Of a DNA stretch of 38,689 bases, positions 1 to 10,440 are shown piece by piece. Position numbers and translations under genes: made by a program. The notes under the pieces were generated by a model. That model was not told where the DNA came from. It did no database searches and saw only the letters and a program-made list of their open reading frames with translations. The stretch spans positions 1 to 38,689 of the forward strand of contig VMSV01000005.1 of the NCBI GenBank assembly GCA_013791935.1. Reading direction: 5' to 3'. The first letter of the stretch is position 1; every line of letters starts with the position of its first letter. This stretch comes from Desulfobacteraceae bacterium (GTDB lineage: Bacteria > Desulfobacterota > Desulfobacteria > Desulfobacterales > UBA5616).

Positions 1-1
1 C

Positions 2-1441
2 CGGCTGGAGCTCTACTACGGCATCCGGCAGAAAACAGATCCTGCCTATGCCTGTGTGGGCTGTGCCATGTGCAGTCTGGTTTGCCCCAATGACGCCGTT
101 ATGCCCTGCAAAGGGGATGAAAGCGACAAACTGAAATTCCACCGGGACCGGGGCGGTCAACCACGCAACCGTGGAGGACGGCGCAATGTAGAGGGCGGGA
201 TTCTGGATCAAATCAAGTTCATGAGAATCTCCATGCTCACCGACCCTGCCCTGGATGCGGGCCGGCATGAATTTGAACTCAGGACCCTTCTGGGAAGAAT
301 TCTGCCCCCGGAACAGAACCTTGCCGCCTTGAAGCAAAACGGATGGATTCCCCCGGTAAGGGAGATCTACCCCCTTATCATCGGCGGCATGTCCTTCGGG
401 GCCCTCTCCCCCAATATGTGGGAAGGTCTCCAGATGGGGGTGGCTTACCTCAATGAAGAGCTGAACATGCCTGTACGCATCTGCACCGGAGAAGGGGGTT
501 GCCCGCCCAGGTTGCTTCGTTCGCGATTTTTGAAATATGTGATTCTTCAAATCGCCAGTGGATATTTTGGATGGGATGAAATCATTCATGCCATTCCCCA
601 TATGAAGGAAGACCCCTGCGCCATCGAGGTCAAATACGGCCAGGGGGCCAAACCCGGAGACGGGGGTTTGCTCATGTGGTACAAGGTCAACAAGCTGATC
701 GCAGCCATTCGGGGGGTGCCCATGGGCATCAGTCTTCCCAGCCCGCCCACCCATCAGACCAAGTACTCCATTGAAGAAGCGGTGGCCAAAATGATCCAGT
801 CCATGTACATGGCCTGGGGATTCAGGGTGCCGGTCTACCCGAAAATATCAGGCACCTCCACGGCCCTTGCGGTTTTGAACAACCTCACCCGGAATCCCTA
901 TGCCGCTGGCCTTGCCATTGACGGCGAGGACGGGGGGACCGGCGCGGCCTACAATATTTCCATGAATCACATGGGCCACCCCATCGCGAGCAATTTAAGG
1001 GAATGCTACCTGAACCTGGTGGCCCTGGGAAAACAGAACGAGATTCCCCTGTTCGCCGGGGGTGGCATCGGGAAAAACGGCAACCTGGCGGCCAATGCCG
1101 CGGCCCTGATCATGCTGGGGGCCAGCGGGGTCCAAATCGGCAAATACATCATGCAGGCCGCCGCAGGATGTCTGGGATCGGAATCCGATCGATGCAACAT
1201 CTGCAACATCGGGCTGTGCCCCAAAGGCATCACCTCCCAGGATCCCAGGCTTTACCGAAGGCTGGATCCGGAGGGTGTGGCCCAACGGGTGGTGGATGTG
1301 TTTCTGAGCTTTGATATGGAACTGAAAAAGATCGTTGCCCCCCTGGGGAGATCCACATCCCTTCCCATTGGCATGTCCGACGCTCTGGGCATTAGCGATT
1401 ACCATGCAGCGGATCGTTTGAGCATAAAATACGTGGTTTAA
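2..1441 (+). CDS. gltB: Glutamate synthase FMN (synthase) subunit with ferredoxin domain, 5'-truncated
   Basis: This is the catalytic FMN/synthase part of a split, archaeal-type glutamate synthase, which aminates 2-oxoglutarate with ammonia released from glutamine. The frame is open from base 2, so the gene runs off the left edge; the GTG at 56 is an internal valine inside a ferredoxin motif (C18-x2-C21-x2-C24-x3-C28-P, partial numbering). The FMN barrel follows, with glycine-rich stretches MSFGALS, GEDGGTGAA and GGGIGKNGN. The cysteines C398, C401 and C406 (CNICNIGLCPKG) match the 3Fe-4S ligands of the family. The glutamine amidotransferase domain is absent and is expected to be a separate gene to the left. 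The GXGXG domain is in the next gene, 60 nt downstream, so the enzyme is assembled from several chains. A ferredoxin-coupled variant is possible. Confidence 0.88.
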   Translation, partial: RLELYYGIRQKTDPAYACVGCAMCSLVCPNDAVMPCKGDESDKLKFHRDRGGQPRNRGGRRNVEGGILDQIKFMRISMLTDPALDAGRHEFELRTLLGRILPPEQNLAALKQNGWIPPVREIYPLIIGGMSFGALSPNMWEGLQMGVAYLNEELNMPVRICTGEGGCPPRLLRSRFLKYVILQIASGYFGWDEIIHAIPHMKEDPCAIEVKYGQGAKPGDGGLLMWYKVNKLIAAIRGVPMGISLPSPPTHQTKYSIEEAVAKMIQSMYMAWGFRVPVYPKISGTSTALAVLNNLTRNPYAAGLAIDGEDGGTGAAYNISMNHMGHPIASNLRECYLNLVALGKQNEIPLFAGGGIGKNGNLAANAAALIMLGASGVQIGKYIMQAAAGCLGSESDRCNICNIGLCPKGITSQDPRLYRRLDPEGVAQRVVDVFLSFDMELKKIVAPLGRSTSLPIGMSDALGISDYHAADRLSIKYVV

Positions 1442-1450
1442 AATGATAGG

Positions 1451-1468
1451 GAACAGGCATGCCTGTTC
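1451..1468. repeat. 18-bp perfect palindrome between the glutamate synthase genes
   Basis: GAACAGGCATGCCTGTTC is identical to its own reverse complement and fills the short gap between the two glutamate synthase genes. There is no T-tract, so it is not an ordinary terminator. It may be a dispersed REP-like palindrome or an mRNA processing hairpin. Confidence 0.6.
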
Positions 1469-1501
1469 TACAAACGGGATATGGAAAACGGAGTTTTTCG
1501 A

Positions 1502-3838
1502 ATGAATAGCAAACCGATTTATGAAATATCCGGAGAAAGAAACGGGGAAAGGCTGGAATCCCGTATCCTTGAAGAACAATTGCAGCAGGCGGTTTCAGCC
1601 GGTCACCGGCATCTGCTGGTCAAAGCCCTGGGCCAGCACGGCATTGGCGGAAGGCTGTGGAAAGCCGGGGATGAATCCATCCATATATCCGTCTATGGCC
1701 AGTGCGGCCAACGGGTGGGGGCCATGGGGTATCCCAACACCTATATCGAAATCATGGGTCCAGCTTCGGACGATGTGGGATGGCTCAACACCGGGGCAAA
1801 AATCGTCATCCACGGCAATGCGGCAAACGGAGTGGCCAATGCCATGGCCCAGGGGAAAATCTATGTGGCCGGCAATGTGGGTTCACGCGCCATGACCATG
1901 ACCAAGCATAACCCTCGCACACCGCCGCCGGAGCTTTGGGTTTTGGGGTCCGTAGGGGATTACTTCGGGGAATTCATGGCAGGCGGAATTGCCGTGGTTT
2001 GCGGGTACAATTCCCAGTCCCCTAAAAATGTTCTGGGCTATCGGCCCTTTGTAGGCATGGTGGGCGGAAAAGTATTTTTCAGAGGCCCCCATTCCGGGTT
2101 CAGCCGGACAGACGCAATCATAGCCCCCCTATCGGAAGAAGAATGGCTTTGGCTCCTTGATAACCTGAAATCCTTTCTGGAACATATCAAACAGCCTGAA
2201 CTGTTGGATGCCCTTTCCCGAAAGGAGGACTGGCAGCTCATCCACGCCAGGAAACCCCATGAAAGGGTGGGTGCCGCAAGACGCTCCATGAAATCTTTTC
2301 AATCGGAAATCTGGGATAAGGAACTGGGCCGGGGAGGGCTCATCGGAGATCTCACAAACCTTGACCGATCGGTAATTCCGGTCATCACCACGGATCAGCT
2401 TCGACGGTTTGTGCCGGTTTGGGAAAATAAAAAATACGCCTCCCCCTGCGAAGCGTCCTGCCCCACCGGCATTCCGGTCCAGCAGCGCTGGCAACTGATT
2501 CGGGAAGGCCGAATGGATGAAGCCGTAGACATTGCCCTGTCCTACACGCCTTTTCCGGCAGCGGTCTGCGGATACCTCTGCCCCAACCTCTGCATGCAGG
2601 GTTGCACCCGGCACACGGGATTCATGGTTCCCCTGGATGTTTCCAAGTTGGGCAAAGCCAGCATTCAGGCGAAGATGCCGGTGATTCCGGAAAAAAGCGG
2701 AAAAAGAATCGCCGTTATCGGAGGGGGACCCGGCGGGCTTTCCGTGGCCTGGCAGTTGAACCTTGCGGGCCATGAAGCCGTTGTCTTTGACATGGCCCCT
2801 ACCCTGGGGGGGAAAATCGCCTCGGTGATTCCCGAAAGCCGGATGCCCAAAGAGGTTCTGGATGCGGAACTTGCCCGGATCAATGAAGTGATTCCCAAAG
2901 TGCACCTTCAGCAGAAACTGGCCAGGGAAGATTTTGAAAAGATGAAGGAAGATTTCGACTTCATCGTCATCGCCGTGGGCACTCACAAGCCCGGGACCCT
3001 TCCGGTTCCCGGAAACGAAAGACTGATTCCTGCCTTGGAGTTTCTGGAAAAAGCCAAGACCGGAGGCATCAAACCCGGAAAACGGGTGGTGGTCATCGGC
3101 GCAGGCAACGTGGGATGCGATGTGGCCACCGAAGCCCACCGGCTGGGGGCCACGGACATCACCCTGATCGACATCATGGAGCCGGCCTCCTTTGGAAAAG
3201 AGCGGGAGGAAGCGGAAAAAGCCGGTGCAAAATTCAAATGGCCCTGTTTTACAAAGGGAATCACGCCGGAAGGGGTGATGCTCACCACCGGAGAGCTGGT
3301 TCCGGCGGATACGGTGGTTGTTTCCATCGGGGATGCGCCGAACCTGGAATTTCTTACGGAAGATATCGCCACCCAACGTGGGTTTATCCTGGCCAATGAA
3401 TACCAACAAACCGCAAACGGCAGGATTTTTGCCATCGGGGATGCGGTGAAACCGGGCCTCCTGACGGATGCCATCGGTTCCGGGCGCATCGCAGCCAAGG
3501 CCATTGCGGACATGATTGCAGGCCGTCAGCCGGTGGGCGATCCTCGAAGAATGATCGACAAAAACAGAATCACCCTGGAATATTTTGATCCCAGGATCAC
3601 GGAATATAAAGATCTTCAATCCTGCGGGTCCCAATGTTCCTCTTGCGGGGCTTGCAGGGATTGTGGTATCTGCGAAACTGTCTGCCCCCAATCCGCCATC
3701 CGTCGGGCGGAACTTCCGGGAACGGAAACCGGATACGAATATCGCGTGAATCCGGATCTATGCATCGGATGCGGATTCTGCGCCGGAGCCTGCCCTTGCG
3801 GCATCTGGGACCTGGTGGAAAATGACCCTATAGAATGA
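1502..3838 (+). CDS. Fusion: glutamate synthase GXGXG domain + GltD-like FAD/NAD(P)H oxidoreductase + C-terminal ferredoxin clusters
   Basis: This 778-residue protein supplies the structural GXGXG domain and the electron-input module of glutamate synthase. Residues 35-250 form the GXGXG beta-helix domain. Residues 305-395 form the GltD-type Fe-S domain (C316, C320, C356, C360, C364, C368). An FAD dinucleotide fold starts at GGGPGG (407-412), and an NAD(P)H fold at GAGNVG (533-538). The C-terminus adds two ferredoxin-like clusters (C708-C728 with seven Cys; C754, C757, C760, C764, C766) that ordinary GltD lacks. ATG 1502 is preferred over ATG 1481, because GGAG at 1490-1493 lies 8 nt before it while the earlier ATG has no ribosome site. 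The extra clusters suggest electron exchange with ferredoxin as well as NAD(P)H; that is inference. Confidence 0.87.
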   Translation: MNSKPIYEISGERNGERLESRILEEQLQQAVSAGHRHLLVKALGQHGIGGRLWKAGDESIHISVYGQCGQRVGAMGYPNTYIEIMGPASDDVGWLNTGAKIVIHGNAANGVANAMAQGKIYVAGNVGSRAMTMTKHNPRTPPPELWVLGSVGDYFGEFMAGGIAVVCGYNSQSPKNVLGYRPFVGMVGGKVFFRGPHSGFSRTDAIIAPLSEEEWLWLLDNLKSFLEHIKQPELLDALSRKEDWQLIHARKPHERVGAARRSMKSFQSEIWDKELGRGGLIGDLTNLDRSVIPVITTDQLRRFVPVWENKKYASPCEASCPTGIPVQQRWQLIREGRMDEAVDIALSYTPFPAAVCGYLCPNLCMQGCTRHTGFMVPLDVSKLGKASIQAKMPVIPEKSGKRIAVIGGGPGGLSVAWQLNLAGHEAVVFDMAPTLGGKIASVIPESRMPKEVLDAELARINEVIPKVHLQQKLAREDFEKMKEDFDFIVIAVGTHKPGTLPVPGNERLIPALEFLEKAKTGGIKPGKRVVVIGAGNVGCDVATEAHRLGATDITLIDIMEPASFGKEREEAEKAGAKFKWPCFTKGITPEGVMLTTGELVPADTVVVSIGDAPNLEFLTEDIATQRGFILANEYQQTANGRIFAIGDAVKPGLLTDAIGSGRIAAKAIADMIAGRQPVGDPRRMIDKNRITLEYFDPRITEYKDLQSCGSQCSSCGACRDCGICETVCPQSAIRRAELPGTETGYEYRVNPDLCIGCGFCAGACPCGIWDLVENDPIE

Positions 3839-3884
3839 AGGCGAAGCTCACGCGGAGACGCGGAGAGCGTGGAGAAAAAAGAGA
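3839..3884 (+). repeat. Short GCGGAGA-type direct repeats in the gap before carA
   Basis: The gap contains the near-repeats CGCGGAGA, CGCGGAGA and GCGTGGAGA in succession, followed by an A-rich run that provides the purine-rich stretch before the carA ATG. The motif resembles short dispersed repeats seen in many delta-proteobacterial genomes. Copy number in this genome cannot be judged from the window. Confidence 0.4.
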
Positions 3885-5030
3885 ATGGACGCATTATTAG
3901 CACTTGAAGATGGCCGGATATTCCCCTGCCGGTCTTTCACCGGACCGGGGGAAACCGCAGGAGAAGTGGTGTTCAACACCAGCATGACCGGGTACCAGGA
4001 AGTGCTCACAGACCCCTCCTATAGGGGCCAAATGGTGGTCATGACCTATCCTCTGGTGGGCAATTACGGCATCAATCCGGAAGACATGGAGTCGACCCGG
4101 ATATGGGTTTCAGCTTTCATCATTCGGGAATACCAGGCCTTTTACAGCAATTTCAGGGCCACGGGAAATCTTGCGGATTATCTGAAATCCTGGAGGATCA
4201 TGGGCGTTGAAGAACTGGACACCCGGGCCCTCACCCTTCACATCCGTAATGCCGGGGCCATGAGGGCCGTGATCTCCACAGAGGATAAAGATCCGTCCTC
4301 CCTGGTGAAAAAAGCAAAAGCTTCTCCCTCCATGACAGGCCTCGATCTGGTAAAGGAGGTGACCTCATCCAAGCCTTATTTCTGGGAAAACGGGGGGATT
4401 TCGAGCTGCCAACCCCCCTTGGACGAATTGAACTCCCGGGTTTGGAAATCCCGGGGAGAAAAAAAATCCGTGGTGGCCTTTGACTTTGGAATCAAATACA
4501 ATATTTTAAGGAACCTTGAAAAACTGGGGTTTGAAGTCCTGGTGGTTCCGGCAACCACCACGGAACAAACCGTAAAAGCCCTGGAGCCGGACGGCATTTT
4601 TCTCTCCAACGGCCCCGGAGACCCTGAACCGGTTCACTATGCGGTAAAGACCATTAAAAATCTTCTGGGGTATCGGCCCATATTCGGCATCTGCCTGGGT
4701 CATCAGCTACTCGGGCTTGCCCTGGGAGGAACCACCTTCAAGCTGAAATTCGGCCATCACGGAGCCAATCAGCCGGTAAAACAGCTATCCACAGGCAAGG
4801 TGGAGATCACCTCCCAGAACCACGGTTTTTCGGTGGATTTGGACAGCCTGGTGGGCAAAGAAATTGAAATCACCCATATGAACTTGAACGACAATACCCT
4901 GGAGGGGTTCCGGCACAAAACCATTCCGGCCTATTCGGTTCAATATCACCCGGAAGCCTCCCCCGGCCCCCATGATGCGGAGTATCTGTTTCAACGGTTC
5001 AAGGACATGATAACAAAGCAGGAATCTTGA
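3885..5030 (+). CDS. carA: Carbamoyl-phosphate synthase small (glutaminase) subunit
   Basis: CarA hydrolyses glutamine and channels ammonia to CarB for carbamoyl phosphate, the precursor of pyrimidines and arginine. The 381-residue length is normal. The N-terminal CPSase small domain ([30 protein letters not shown]) is followed by a class I amidotransferase domain from about residue 195. The catalytic triad is visible: Cys270 in GICLGHQ, and His355 and Glu357 in [12 protein letters not shown]. The gene sits in a + strand run of glutamine-using enzymes (glutamate synthase upstream, carB 43 nt downstream, then purF), so it is probably cotranscribed with them. Confidence 0.97.
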   Translation: MDALLALEDGRIFPCRSFTGPGETAGEVVFNTSMTGYQEVLTDPSYRGQMVVMTYPLVGNYGINPEDMESTRIWVSAFIIREYQAFYSNFRATGNLADYLKSWRIMGVEELDTRALTLHIRNAGAMRAVISTEDKDPSSLVKKAKASPSMTGLDLVKEVTSSKPYFWENGGISSCQPPLDELNSRVWKSRGEKKSVVAFDFGIKYNILRNLEKLGFEVLVVPATTTEQTVKALEPDGIFLSNGPGDPEPVHYAVKTIKNLLGYRPIFGICLGHQLLGLALGGTTFKLKFGHHGANQPVKQLSTGKVEITSQNHGFSVDLDSLVGKEIEITHMNLNDNTLEGFRHKTIPAYSVQYHPEASPGPHDAEYLFQRFKDMITKQES

Positions 5031-5073
5031 ATCAAAACCCTTTACTTTTCAACGCACCACAGAAATTGATAAC

Positions 5074-8000
5074 ATGCCCAAAAGAACGGATATAAAAAAG
5101 ATTCTGATCATCGGCGCAGGCCCCATCATCATCAGCCAAGCCTGCGAATTCGACTACTCCGGAACCCAGGCCTGCAAAGCCTTGAAAGAGGAAGGGTTTG
5201 AAGTCATTCTTGTGAACTCCAATCCTGCCACCATCATGACCGACCCGGAACTGGCCGATCGCACCTATATCGAACCCATCACCCCTGCCATTGTGGAAAA
5301 GATCATTGAAAGGGAAAGACCCGATGCCCTGCTGCCCACCCTGGGGGGACAAACCGGTCTGAATATTGCGGTGGCTGTTGCGGAAATGGGAGTCCTTGCA
5401 AAATACAACGTGGAGATGATCGGCGCCTCCCTGAAAAGCATTAAAAAGGCCGAAGCCAGGGATCAGTTCCGGGACGCCATGAACAACATCGGTCTTAGAA
5501 TCCCCCGAAGCGGTTTTGCCGTCAACATGGAGGAATCCCGAAAGATCGCGGCCGACATCGGGTACCCCATCATCATTCGGCCCAGTTTTACCCTGGGAGG
5601 AACCGGCGGCGGCGTGGCCTACAACCCGGAAGACTTGGAACTCTATGCCAAATCCGGCCTGGATGCAAGCCTCACCAGACAAATCATGCTGGAAGAATCG
5701 GTTCTGGGGTGGAAGGAATACGAGTTGGAAGTCATGCGGGACCACAATGACAATGTGGTCATCATCTGCTCCATTGAGAACATGGACCCCATGGGGGTTC
5801 ATACCGGAGACAGCATCACCGTGGCCCCGGCCCAGACCCTGACGGATCGGGAATACCAGGTTATGAGGGACGCTTCCCTTGCCATCATGCGGGAGATCGG
5901 CGTGGCCACAGGAGGTTCCAATGTCCAATTCGCCGTGAACCCGAAAAACGGGGAGATGATCGTGGTGGAAATGAACCCCAGAGTGTCCAGAAGTTCGGCC
6001 CTGGCGTCCAAGGCCACGGGCTTTCCCATTGCAAAAATTGCGGCAAAACTCGCCGTGGGTTATACTCTGGATGAAATCGTAAACGACATCACCGGTGAAA
6101 CCATGGCTTCTTTTGAACCCACCCTGGATTACTGCGTGGTGAAAATCCCCCGATGGACTTTTGAAAAATTCCCGGAAACCCCGGATTTTCTCACCACGGC
6201 CATGAAATCCGTGGGGGAAACCATGGCCATCGGCAGGACCTTCAAGGAAGCCCTGCAAAAAGGAATACGGTCCCTTGAAATCGGAAGAATGGGTCTGGGA
6301 GCCGATGGCAAGGACGCAGGATACGAAGAGGCCAAGTCCATACCCGATTCGGAAATCGAGCAGAAACTCACCACACCCAATTCCCAGCGCCTGTTTTATC
6401 TGAGGTATGCCTTGATCAAGGGCATGTCCATTGAAACCATTTACGAGCACACGGGCATAGACCCCTGGTTCCTTTACCAGATCAAACAGATCGTGGATTT
6501 TGAAACCCTGATCAGCACCGAAAAGCCCACCCTTTCCAATAGCCTGCTCAAAAAAGCAAAAACCCTTGGGTTTTCGGATGTCCAGATCGCCTATCTTTAT
6601 GGAATGACCGAGCAGCAGGTCAAAGATTTGAGAACCGCAGCCAATATCCGGCCGGTGTATAAGCTGGTGGACACCTGCGCTGCGGAATTCGCCGCAGCCA
6701 CCCCGTATTATTATTCTGCCTATGAATCCGAATGCGAAGCCCGGCCATCGGATAGAAAAAAAATCATGATCCTCGGGGGAGGCCCCAACCGCATCGGCCA
6801 GGGCATTGAATTTGACTACTGCTGCGTACACGCTTCCTTTGCCCTTGCGGAACTGGGCATTGAAAGCATCATGGTGAACAGCAACCCGGAAACCGTGAGC
6901 ACGGACTATGACACGTCGGACAAGCTCTATTTCGAGCCTCTCACCAGGGAAGACGTGCTCCACATTGTGGAAAAAGAAAAACCCGACGGGATCATCATCC
7001 AGTTCGGGGGCCAGACGCCCCTGAATCTTGCCGTTCCCCTTTTTGACGCAGGAGCCCCCATCATCGGAACCCAGCCGGAAAACATCGACCGGGCCGAAGA
7101 TCGAAAGCTTTTCCAGGCCCTCTTGAAGAAACTCGGTCTCACCCAGCCGCCCAACGGCACGGCGGTGACCATCGAAGAGGCAGGGGTCGTGGCCCAAGCC
7201 ATCGGATACCCCGTGATTGTCCGGCCTTCCTACGTGCTGGGTGGACGAGCCATGAAAATCGTTTATGATGAAAAAGATCTTGAAAGCTTCACTCGCCTGG
7301 CCCTTGCGGCCTCTGTCGGCCATCCCGTGCTCATCGACAAATTCCTGGAGGATGCCGTGGAAGTGGATGTGGATGCCATTTCAGATGGAGAGTTGACCGT
7401 CATCGGCGGTATCATGGAGCATATCGAGGAGGCCGGGGTCCACTCCGGAGATTCCGCCTGCGTGCTCCCTCCTTACAGCATCGACCCCTTGATGATTGAA
7501 CAAATCACCGCAGCCACCAAGGCCATGGCCAAAGAGCTTCGGGTGATCGGACTCATGAATGTTCAGTATGCCATCAAGGACCAACAGCTTTATATTCTGG
7601 AAGTCAACCCCAGGGCCTCGCGGACCATTCCCTTTGTGAGCAAGGCCACAGGAATACCACTTGCCAAACTCGCCACCAAGGTTATGGTGGGAAAAACATT
7701 AAAGGAACTGGGCTTTACCGAAGAAGTCGTGCCTACTCATATTTCAGTGAAAGAGGCAGTGATGCCCTTTGACCGGTTTCCCAACGTGGATACCCTTCTG
7801 GGGCCGGAAATGAAATCCACCGGCGAGGTCATGGGCATTGCCGAAACCTTCGGCGCAGCCTACGCCAAATCCCAGTTGGCGGCCGGGCAGAACATTCCGG
7901 TTTCAGGCAGTGTTTTCATCAGTGTTCAGGACCGGGACAAACAGGCAGCCCTGCCCGTGGCCACCGAATTCCTCCGCCAGGGCTTTTCCATCCAAGCCAC

Positions 8001-8301
8001 CCGGGGAACCTCGGATTTTTTAAAAGCCCACGGCATCGAAAACAAAACCATTAAAAAAGTGTCCGTGGGCAGGCCCCATGCAGTGGATGCCATCAAAAAC
8101 GGTGAAATCCAGTTGATCGTCAACACCGGGGGTACCGGGGGCGATACCAAAAGAGACGGCTATGAAATCCGCCGAGCCGCCATTAAATATAAAATTCCCT
8201 ATGTGACCACCATTGCTGCCGCCAATGCGGTGGTGAAAAGCATCTCATCCCTTGCCACGGATATGCTGTCGGTAAAAACCATTCAGGAGTATCACTCATA
8301 A
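5074..8301 (+). CDS. carB: Carbamoyl-phosphate synthase large subunit
   Basis: CarB makes carbamoyl phosphate from bicarbonate, ammonia and two ATP. Its 1075 residues show the typical duplicated architecture: two ATP-grasp halves, each beginning with a KKI(L/M)I(I/L)G(A/G)GP segment (near residues 9 and 564), an oligomerisation region between them, and a C-terminal MGS-like allosteric domain (about 935-1075). Motifs include [18 protein letters not shown] and, in the second half, SYVLGGRAM and EVNPRASRT. The ATG follows carA by 43 nt with only a weak ribosome site. The gene ends directly against the purF ATG, which suggests coupled translation. Confidence 0.98.
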   Translation: MPKRTDIKKILIIGAGPIIISQACEFDYSGTQACKALKEEGFEVILVNSNPATIMTDPELADRTYIEPITPAIVEKIIERERPDALLPTLGGQTGLNIAVAVAEMGVLAKYNVEMIGASLKSIKKAEARDQFRDAMNNIGLRIPRSGFAVNMEESRKIAADIGYPIIIRPSFTLGGTGGGVAYNPEDLELYAKSGLDASLTRQIMLEESVLGWKEYELEVMRDHNDNVVIICSIENMDPMGVHTGDSITVAPAQTLTDREYQVMRDASLAIMREIGVATGGSNVQFAVNPKNGEMIVVEMNPRVSRSSALASKATGFPIAKIAAKLAVGYTLDEIVNDITGETMASFEPTLDYCVVKIPRWTFEKFPETPDFLTTAMKSVGETMAIGRTFKEALQKGIRSLEIGRMGLGADGKDAGYEEAKSIPDSEIEQKLTTPNSQRLFYLRYALIKGMSIETIYEHTGIDPWFLYQIKQIVDFETLISTEKPTLSNSLLKKAKTLGFSDVQIAYLYGMTEQQVKDLRTAANIRPVYKLVDTCAAEFAAATPYYYSAYESECEARPSDRKKIMILGGGPNRIGQGIEFDYCCVHASFALAELGIESIMVNSNPETVSTDYDTSDKLYFEPLTREDVLHIVEKEKPDGIIIQFGGQTPLNLAVPLFDAGAPIIGTQPENIDRAEDRKLFQALLKKLGLTQPPNGTAVTIEEAGVVAQAIGYPVIVRPSYVLGGRAMKIVYDEKDLESFTRLALAASVGHPVLIDKFLEDAVEVDVDAISDGELTVIGGIMEHIEEAGVHSGDSACVLPPYSIDPLMIEQITAATKAMAKELRVIGLMNVQYAIKDQQLYILEVNPRASRTIPFVSKATGIPLAKLATKVMVGKTLKELGFTEEVVPTHISVKEAVMPFDRFPNVDTLLGPEMKSTGEVMGIAETFGAAYAKSQLAAGQNIPVSGSVFISVQDRDKQAALPVATEFLRQGFSIQATRGTSDFLKAHGIENKTIKKVSVGRPHAVDAIKNGEIQLIVNTGGTGGDTKRDGYEIRRAAIKYKIPYVTTIAAANAVVKSISSLATDMLSVKTIQEYHS

Positions 8302-9711
8302 ATGACTGATTCAGAAAGACCCAGAGAAGCCTGCGGCCTGTTCAGCATTCACAACCACCCGGATTCCGCGAATTTATGCTATTTTGGACTCTATGCCCTT
8401 CAGCACCGGGGTCAGGAGAGCGCAGGAATTGCCGTGGCCCGGAACGACAACATCATCGCCCACAAGGGGATGGGGTTGGTCGCCGATGTTTTCAAAAAAA
8501 GGCACCTGGAACAACTCGCCGGGGATTGCGCCATCGGCCACGTTCGGTATTCCACCACCGGCAGCTCCATTCTCACCAATGCCCAGCCCTTTCTGGTGCA
8601 TCACCGGAAAAGATCCTACGCCATCGCCCACAACGGCAACATCGTCAATGCCTATGAATTGAGAAAGGAATTGGAGGAATCCGGCTCCATCTTTCAAACC
8701 ACCATGGATAGCGAGGTGTTTTCACATCTTTTCATCAAAAACCTCGACATGGGATTTGAAAAGGGATTGATCCAGGCGGTTTCCAGGCTGAAAGGCGCTT
8801 TCTCCTTTGTGATGCTCACCAACCGGGGAGAAGTGGTGGGCATCAAAGATCCCAACGGGTTCAGGCCCCTATGCCTTGGAAAGCTCAACGGCAATTACGT
8901 GTTGGCTTCGGAAACCTGCGCCCTGGATCTGGTGGAGGCAAAATTCATCCGTGAACTGGACCCGGGAGAAATCGTTGTCATCGACCAAAACGGAGTCCGT
9001 AGCATTCACAAGCAGGAATCCCCGAAAACCTCTTTCTGTATCTTTGAATTTATTTATTTCGCCCGGCCGGACAGCACCATTAACGGCCACAATGTCTATC
9101 TCACACGAAAAGAGCACGGCAGGAGACTGGCCCGCGAAGCCCCGGTGGAAGCAGATCTTGTCATGCCGTTCCCGGATTCGGGAGTCTATGCAGCCCTGGG
9201 TTATTCCGAAGAGTCCGGCATTCCCTTTGAAATGGCCATGATCCGAAACCATTATGTGGGCCGCACCTTTATTCAGCCTTCCCAGAGTCTTCGGGATTTC
9301 GGTGTTCGAATCAAGCTGAACCCGGTGAAAGAACTCCTGAAGGGAAAAGACATCATCATTATCGAGGATTCCATTATTCGCGGAACCACCGCACGAACCA
9401 GGGTCAAAGCCTTGCGCGAACTGGGGGTGGAAAAAGTCCACATGAGAATCAGCGGCCCGCCCCACTGTTTCCCCTGCCACTACGGCATTGATTTTTCAAC
9501 CAAAGGCGAGCTCATCGCCGCCAATATGTCGGTGGATGCCTTAAAGGATTTCCTCGACCTGGATTCCCTGCATTATCTCAGCATCCAGGGGCTTCTGGAA
9601 GCGATGGGCATGCAAAACCCTGAGGAATATTTCTGCAAAGCCTGTTTTGATGGAAAATATCCGGTGGCCTTTGATGATAACGTGACCAGAAGCTGGCTGG
9701 ATAACGTCTAG
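8302..9711 (+). CDS. purF: Amidophosphoribosyltransferase, [4Fe-4S] type
   Basis: PurF catalyses the first committed step of purine synthesis, PRPP plus glutamine to phosphoribosylamine. The 469-residue protein has a 10-residue propeptide before Cys11 (ACGLF), the N-terminal nucleophile of the class II amidotransferase domain; maturation would cleave before it. The PRPP-binding signature is EDSIIRGTTA (355-364). Four cysteines in the positions used by the Bacillus-type iron-sulfur enzyme are present (C246, C392, C445 and C448 in YFCKACFD), indicating an oxygen-sensitive [4Fe-4S] form. The start codon abuts the carB stop codon. It closes a cluster of three glutamine amidotransferase systems. 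Confidence 0.97.
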   Translation: MTDSERPREACGLFSIHNHPDSANLCYFGLYALQHRGQESAGIAVARNDNIIAHKGMGLVADVFKKRHLEQLAGDCAIGHVRYSTTGSSILTNAQPFLVHHRKRSYAIAHNGNIVNAYELRKELEESGSIFQTTMDSEVFSHLFIKNLDMGFEKGLIQAVSRLKGAFSFVMLTNRGEVVGIKDPNGFRPLCLGKLNGNYVLASETCALDLVEAKFIRELDPGEIVVIDQNGVRSIHKQESPKTSFCIFEFIYFARPDSTINGHNVYLTRKEHGRRLAREAPVEADLVMPFPDSGVYAALGYSEESGIPFEMAMIRNHYVGRTFIQPSQSLRDFGVRIKLNPVKELLKGKDIIIIEDSIIRGTTARTRVKALRELGVEKVHMRISGPPHCFPCHYGIDFSTKGELIAANMSVDALKDFLDLDSLHYLSIQGLLEAMGMQNPEEYFCKACFDGKYPVAFDDNVTRSWLDNV

Positions 9712-9846
9712 GTGGAATCAGACCGGCTCAACCTATATTTTTTCCGGCAAAATGCCGATTGACAAGGCAATATAAACGGAGGCTGAAAAAGATTATCCAT
9801 AGCCGTTGACTTGGACCCTGGACCCTAACGCGGGAGTGATCACGAC
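9712..9846 (+). other. Gap after purF with a weak hairpin and a heptamer repeat
   Basis: A weak hairpin (CGGCA-AAAA-TGCCG region, 9745-9757) lies just after a T-run but has no T-tract of its own. A direct repeat GGACCCT occurs twice in tandem at 9813-9826. A TTGACA hexamer at 9759 has no good -10 partner. I could not settle whether the next gene has its own promoter. Confidence 0.3.
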
Positions 9847-10356
9847 ATGAAAGAATCCAAATATTTAAAAGAGGATCTTCGCAATATCCAGCGACTCATG
9901 GACTTCCCTTATTTGAAGAATTTTGAGACCAAGAGCCTGAGCAAGCTTTTACGGTTGAGCAAAATCCGGGAATATGAAAGCGGCGAGTGCATCATTCAGG
10001 AAGGAGACCTGGACCCCTGGCTCTATTTTCTTCTCAAGGGCAAAATCCAGATTATAAAAGACGGGGTTCAAATCGCCGAAATTGATCAGCCAGGAGAAAT
10101 TTTCGGTGAGATGAGGATTATCAGCAGCGTGAGCCGTTCGGCCTCCATTTACGCAATGGAAAACACCGTCTGTCTGGCCGTTGACACCACGGCCAAGGAA
10201 CGACTGAGCAGCCAGGAGGAAATCGACAAATTTCTCCTCCTCCTCTACCGTGTGTTTGCGGAATTTGCCTCCATTCGACTTCGCCTGGCCAATGAAGAGC
10301 TGGTGCGCACCAAAAAAGAAATCCTGAAACTGGTCCAGGATCGGGATTTTCTGTAG
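9847..10356 (+). CDS. Stand-alone cyclic-nucleotide-binding (CRP-like) domain protein
   Basis: The 169-residue protein has a cupin-type cNMP-binding domain at about residues 28-120. The segments YESGECIIQEGDLDPWLYFLLKG and PGEIFGEM match the phosphate-binding-cassette region of CRP/FNR proteins. After the domain there is only a helical tail rich in charged residues (about 118-169) and no recognisable helix-turn-helix. It is therefore unlikely to bind DNA by itself and may sense a ligand or act through a partner. GGGAG about 10 nt upstream supports the ATG. It follows the purine gene on the same strand after 135 nt, so shared transcription is possible but not shown. Confidence 0.8.
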   Translation: MKESKYLKEDLRNIQRLMDFPYLKNFETKSLSKLLRLSKIREYESGECIIQEGDLDPWLYFLLKGKIQIIKDGVQIAEIDQPGEIFGEMRIISSVSRSASIYAMENTVCLAVDTTAKERLSSQEEIDKFLLLLYRVFAEFASIRLRLANEELVRTKKEILKLVQDRDFL

Positions 10357-10440
10357 GGTCTTGGAAGCCTCCCACCCACTCCTCTTGCAAGAGCAAGGTG
10401 CCTGATTGTGTTTTTCCGGCGCCCTCCCCATTCTTCTTCA

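Noticed and set aside
2129..3691. 520-residue open frame on - opposite the GltD-like fusion
   Set aside because: Antisense shadow of a conserved multi-domain enzyme, with no recognisable motif or ribosome site.
5032..7323. 763-residue open frame on - opposite carB
   Set aside because: It is the antisense shadow of the strongly conserved carB frame, with low-complexity H/G/F-rich composition and no domain.
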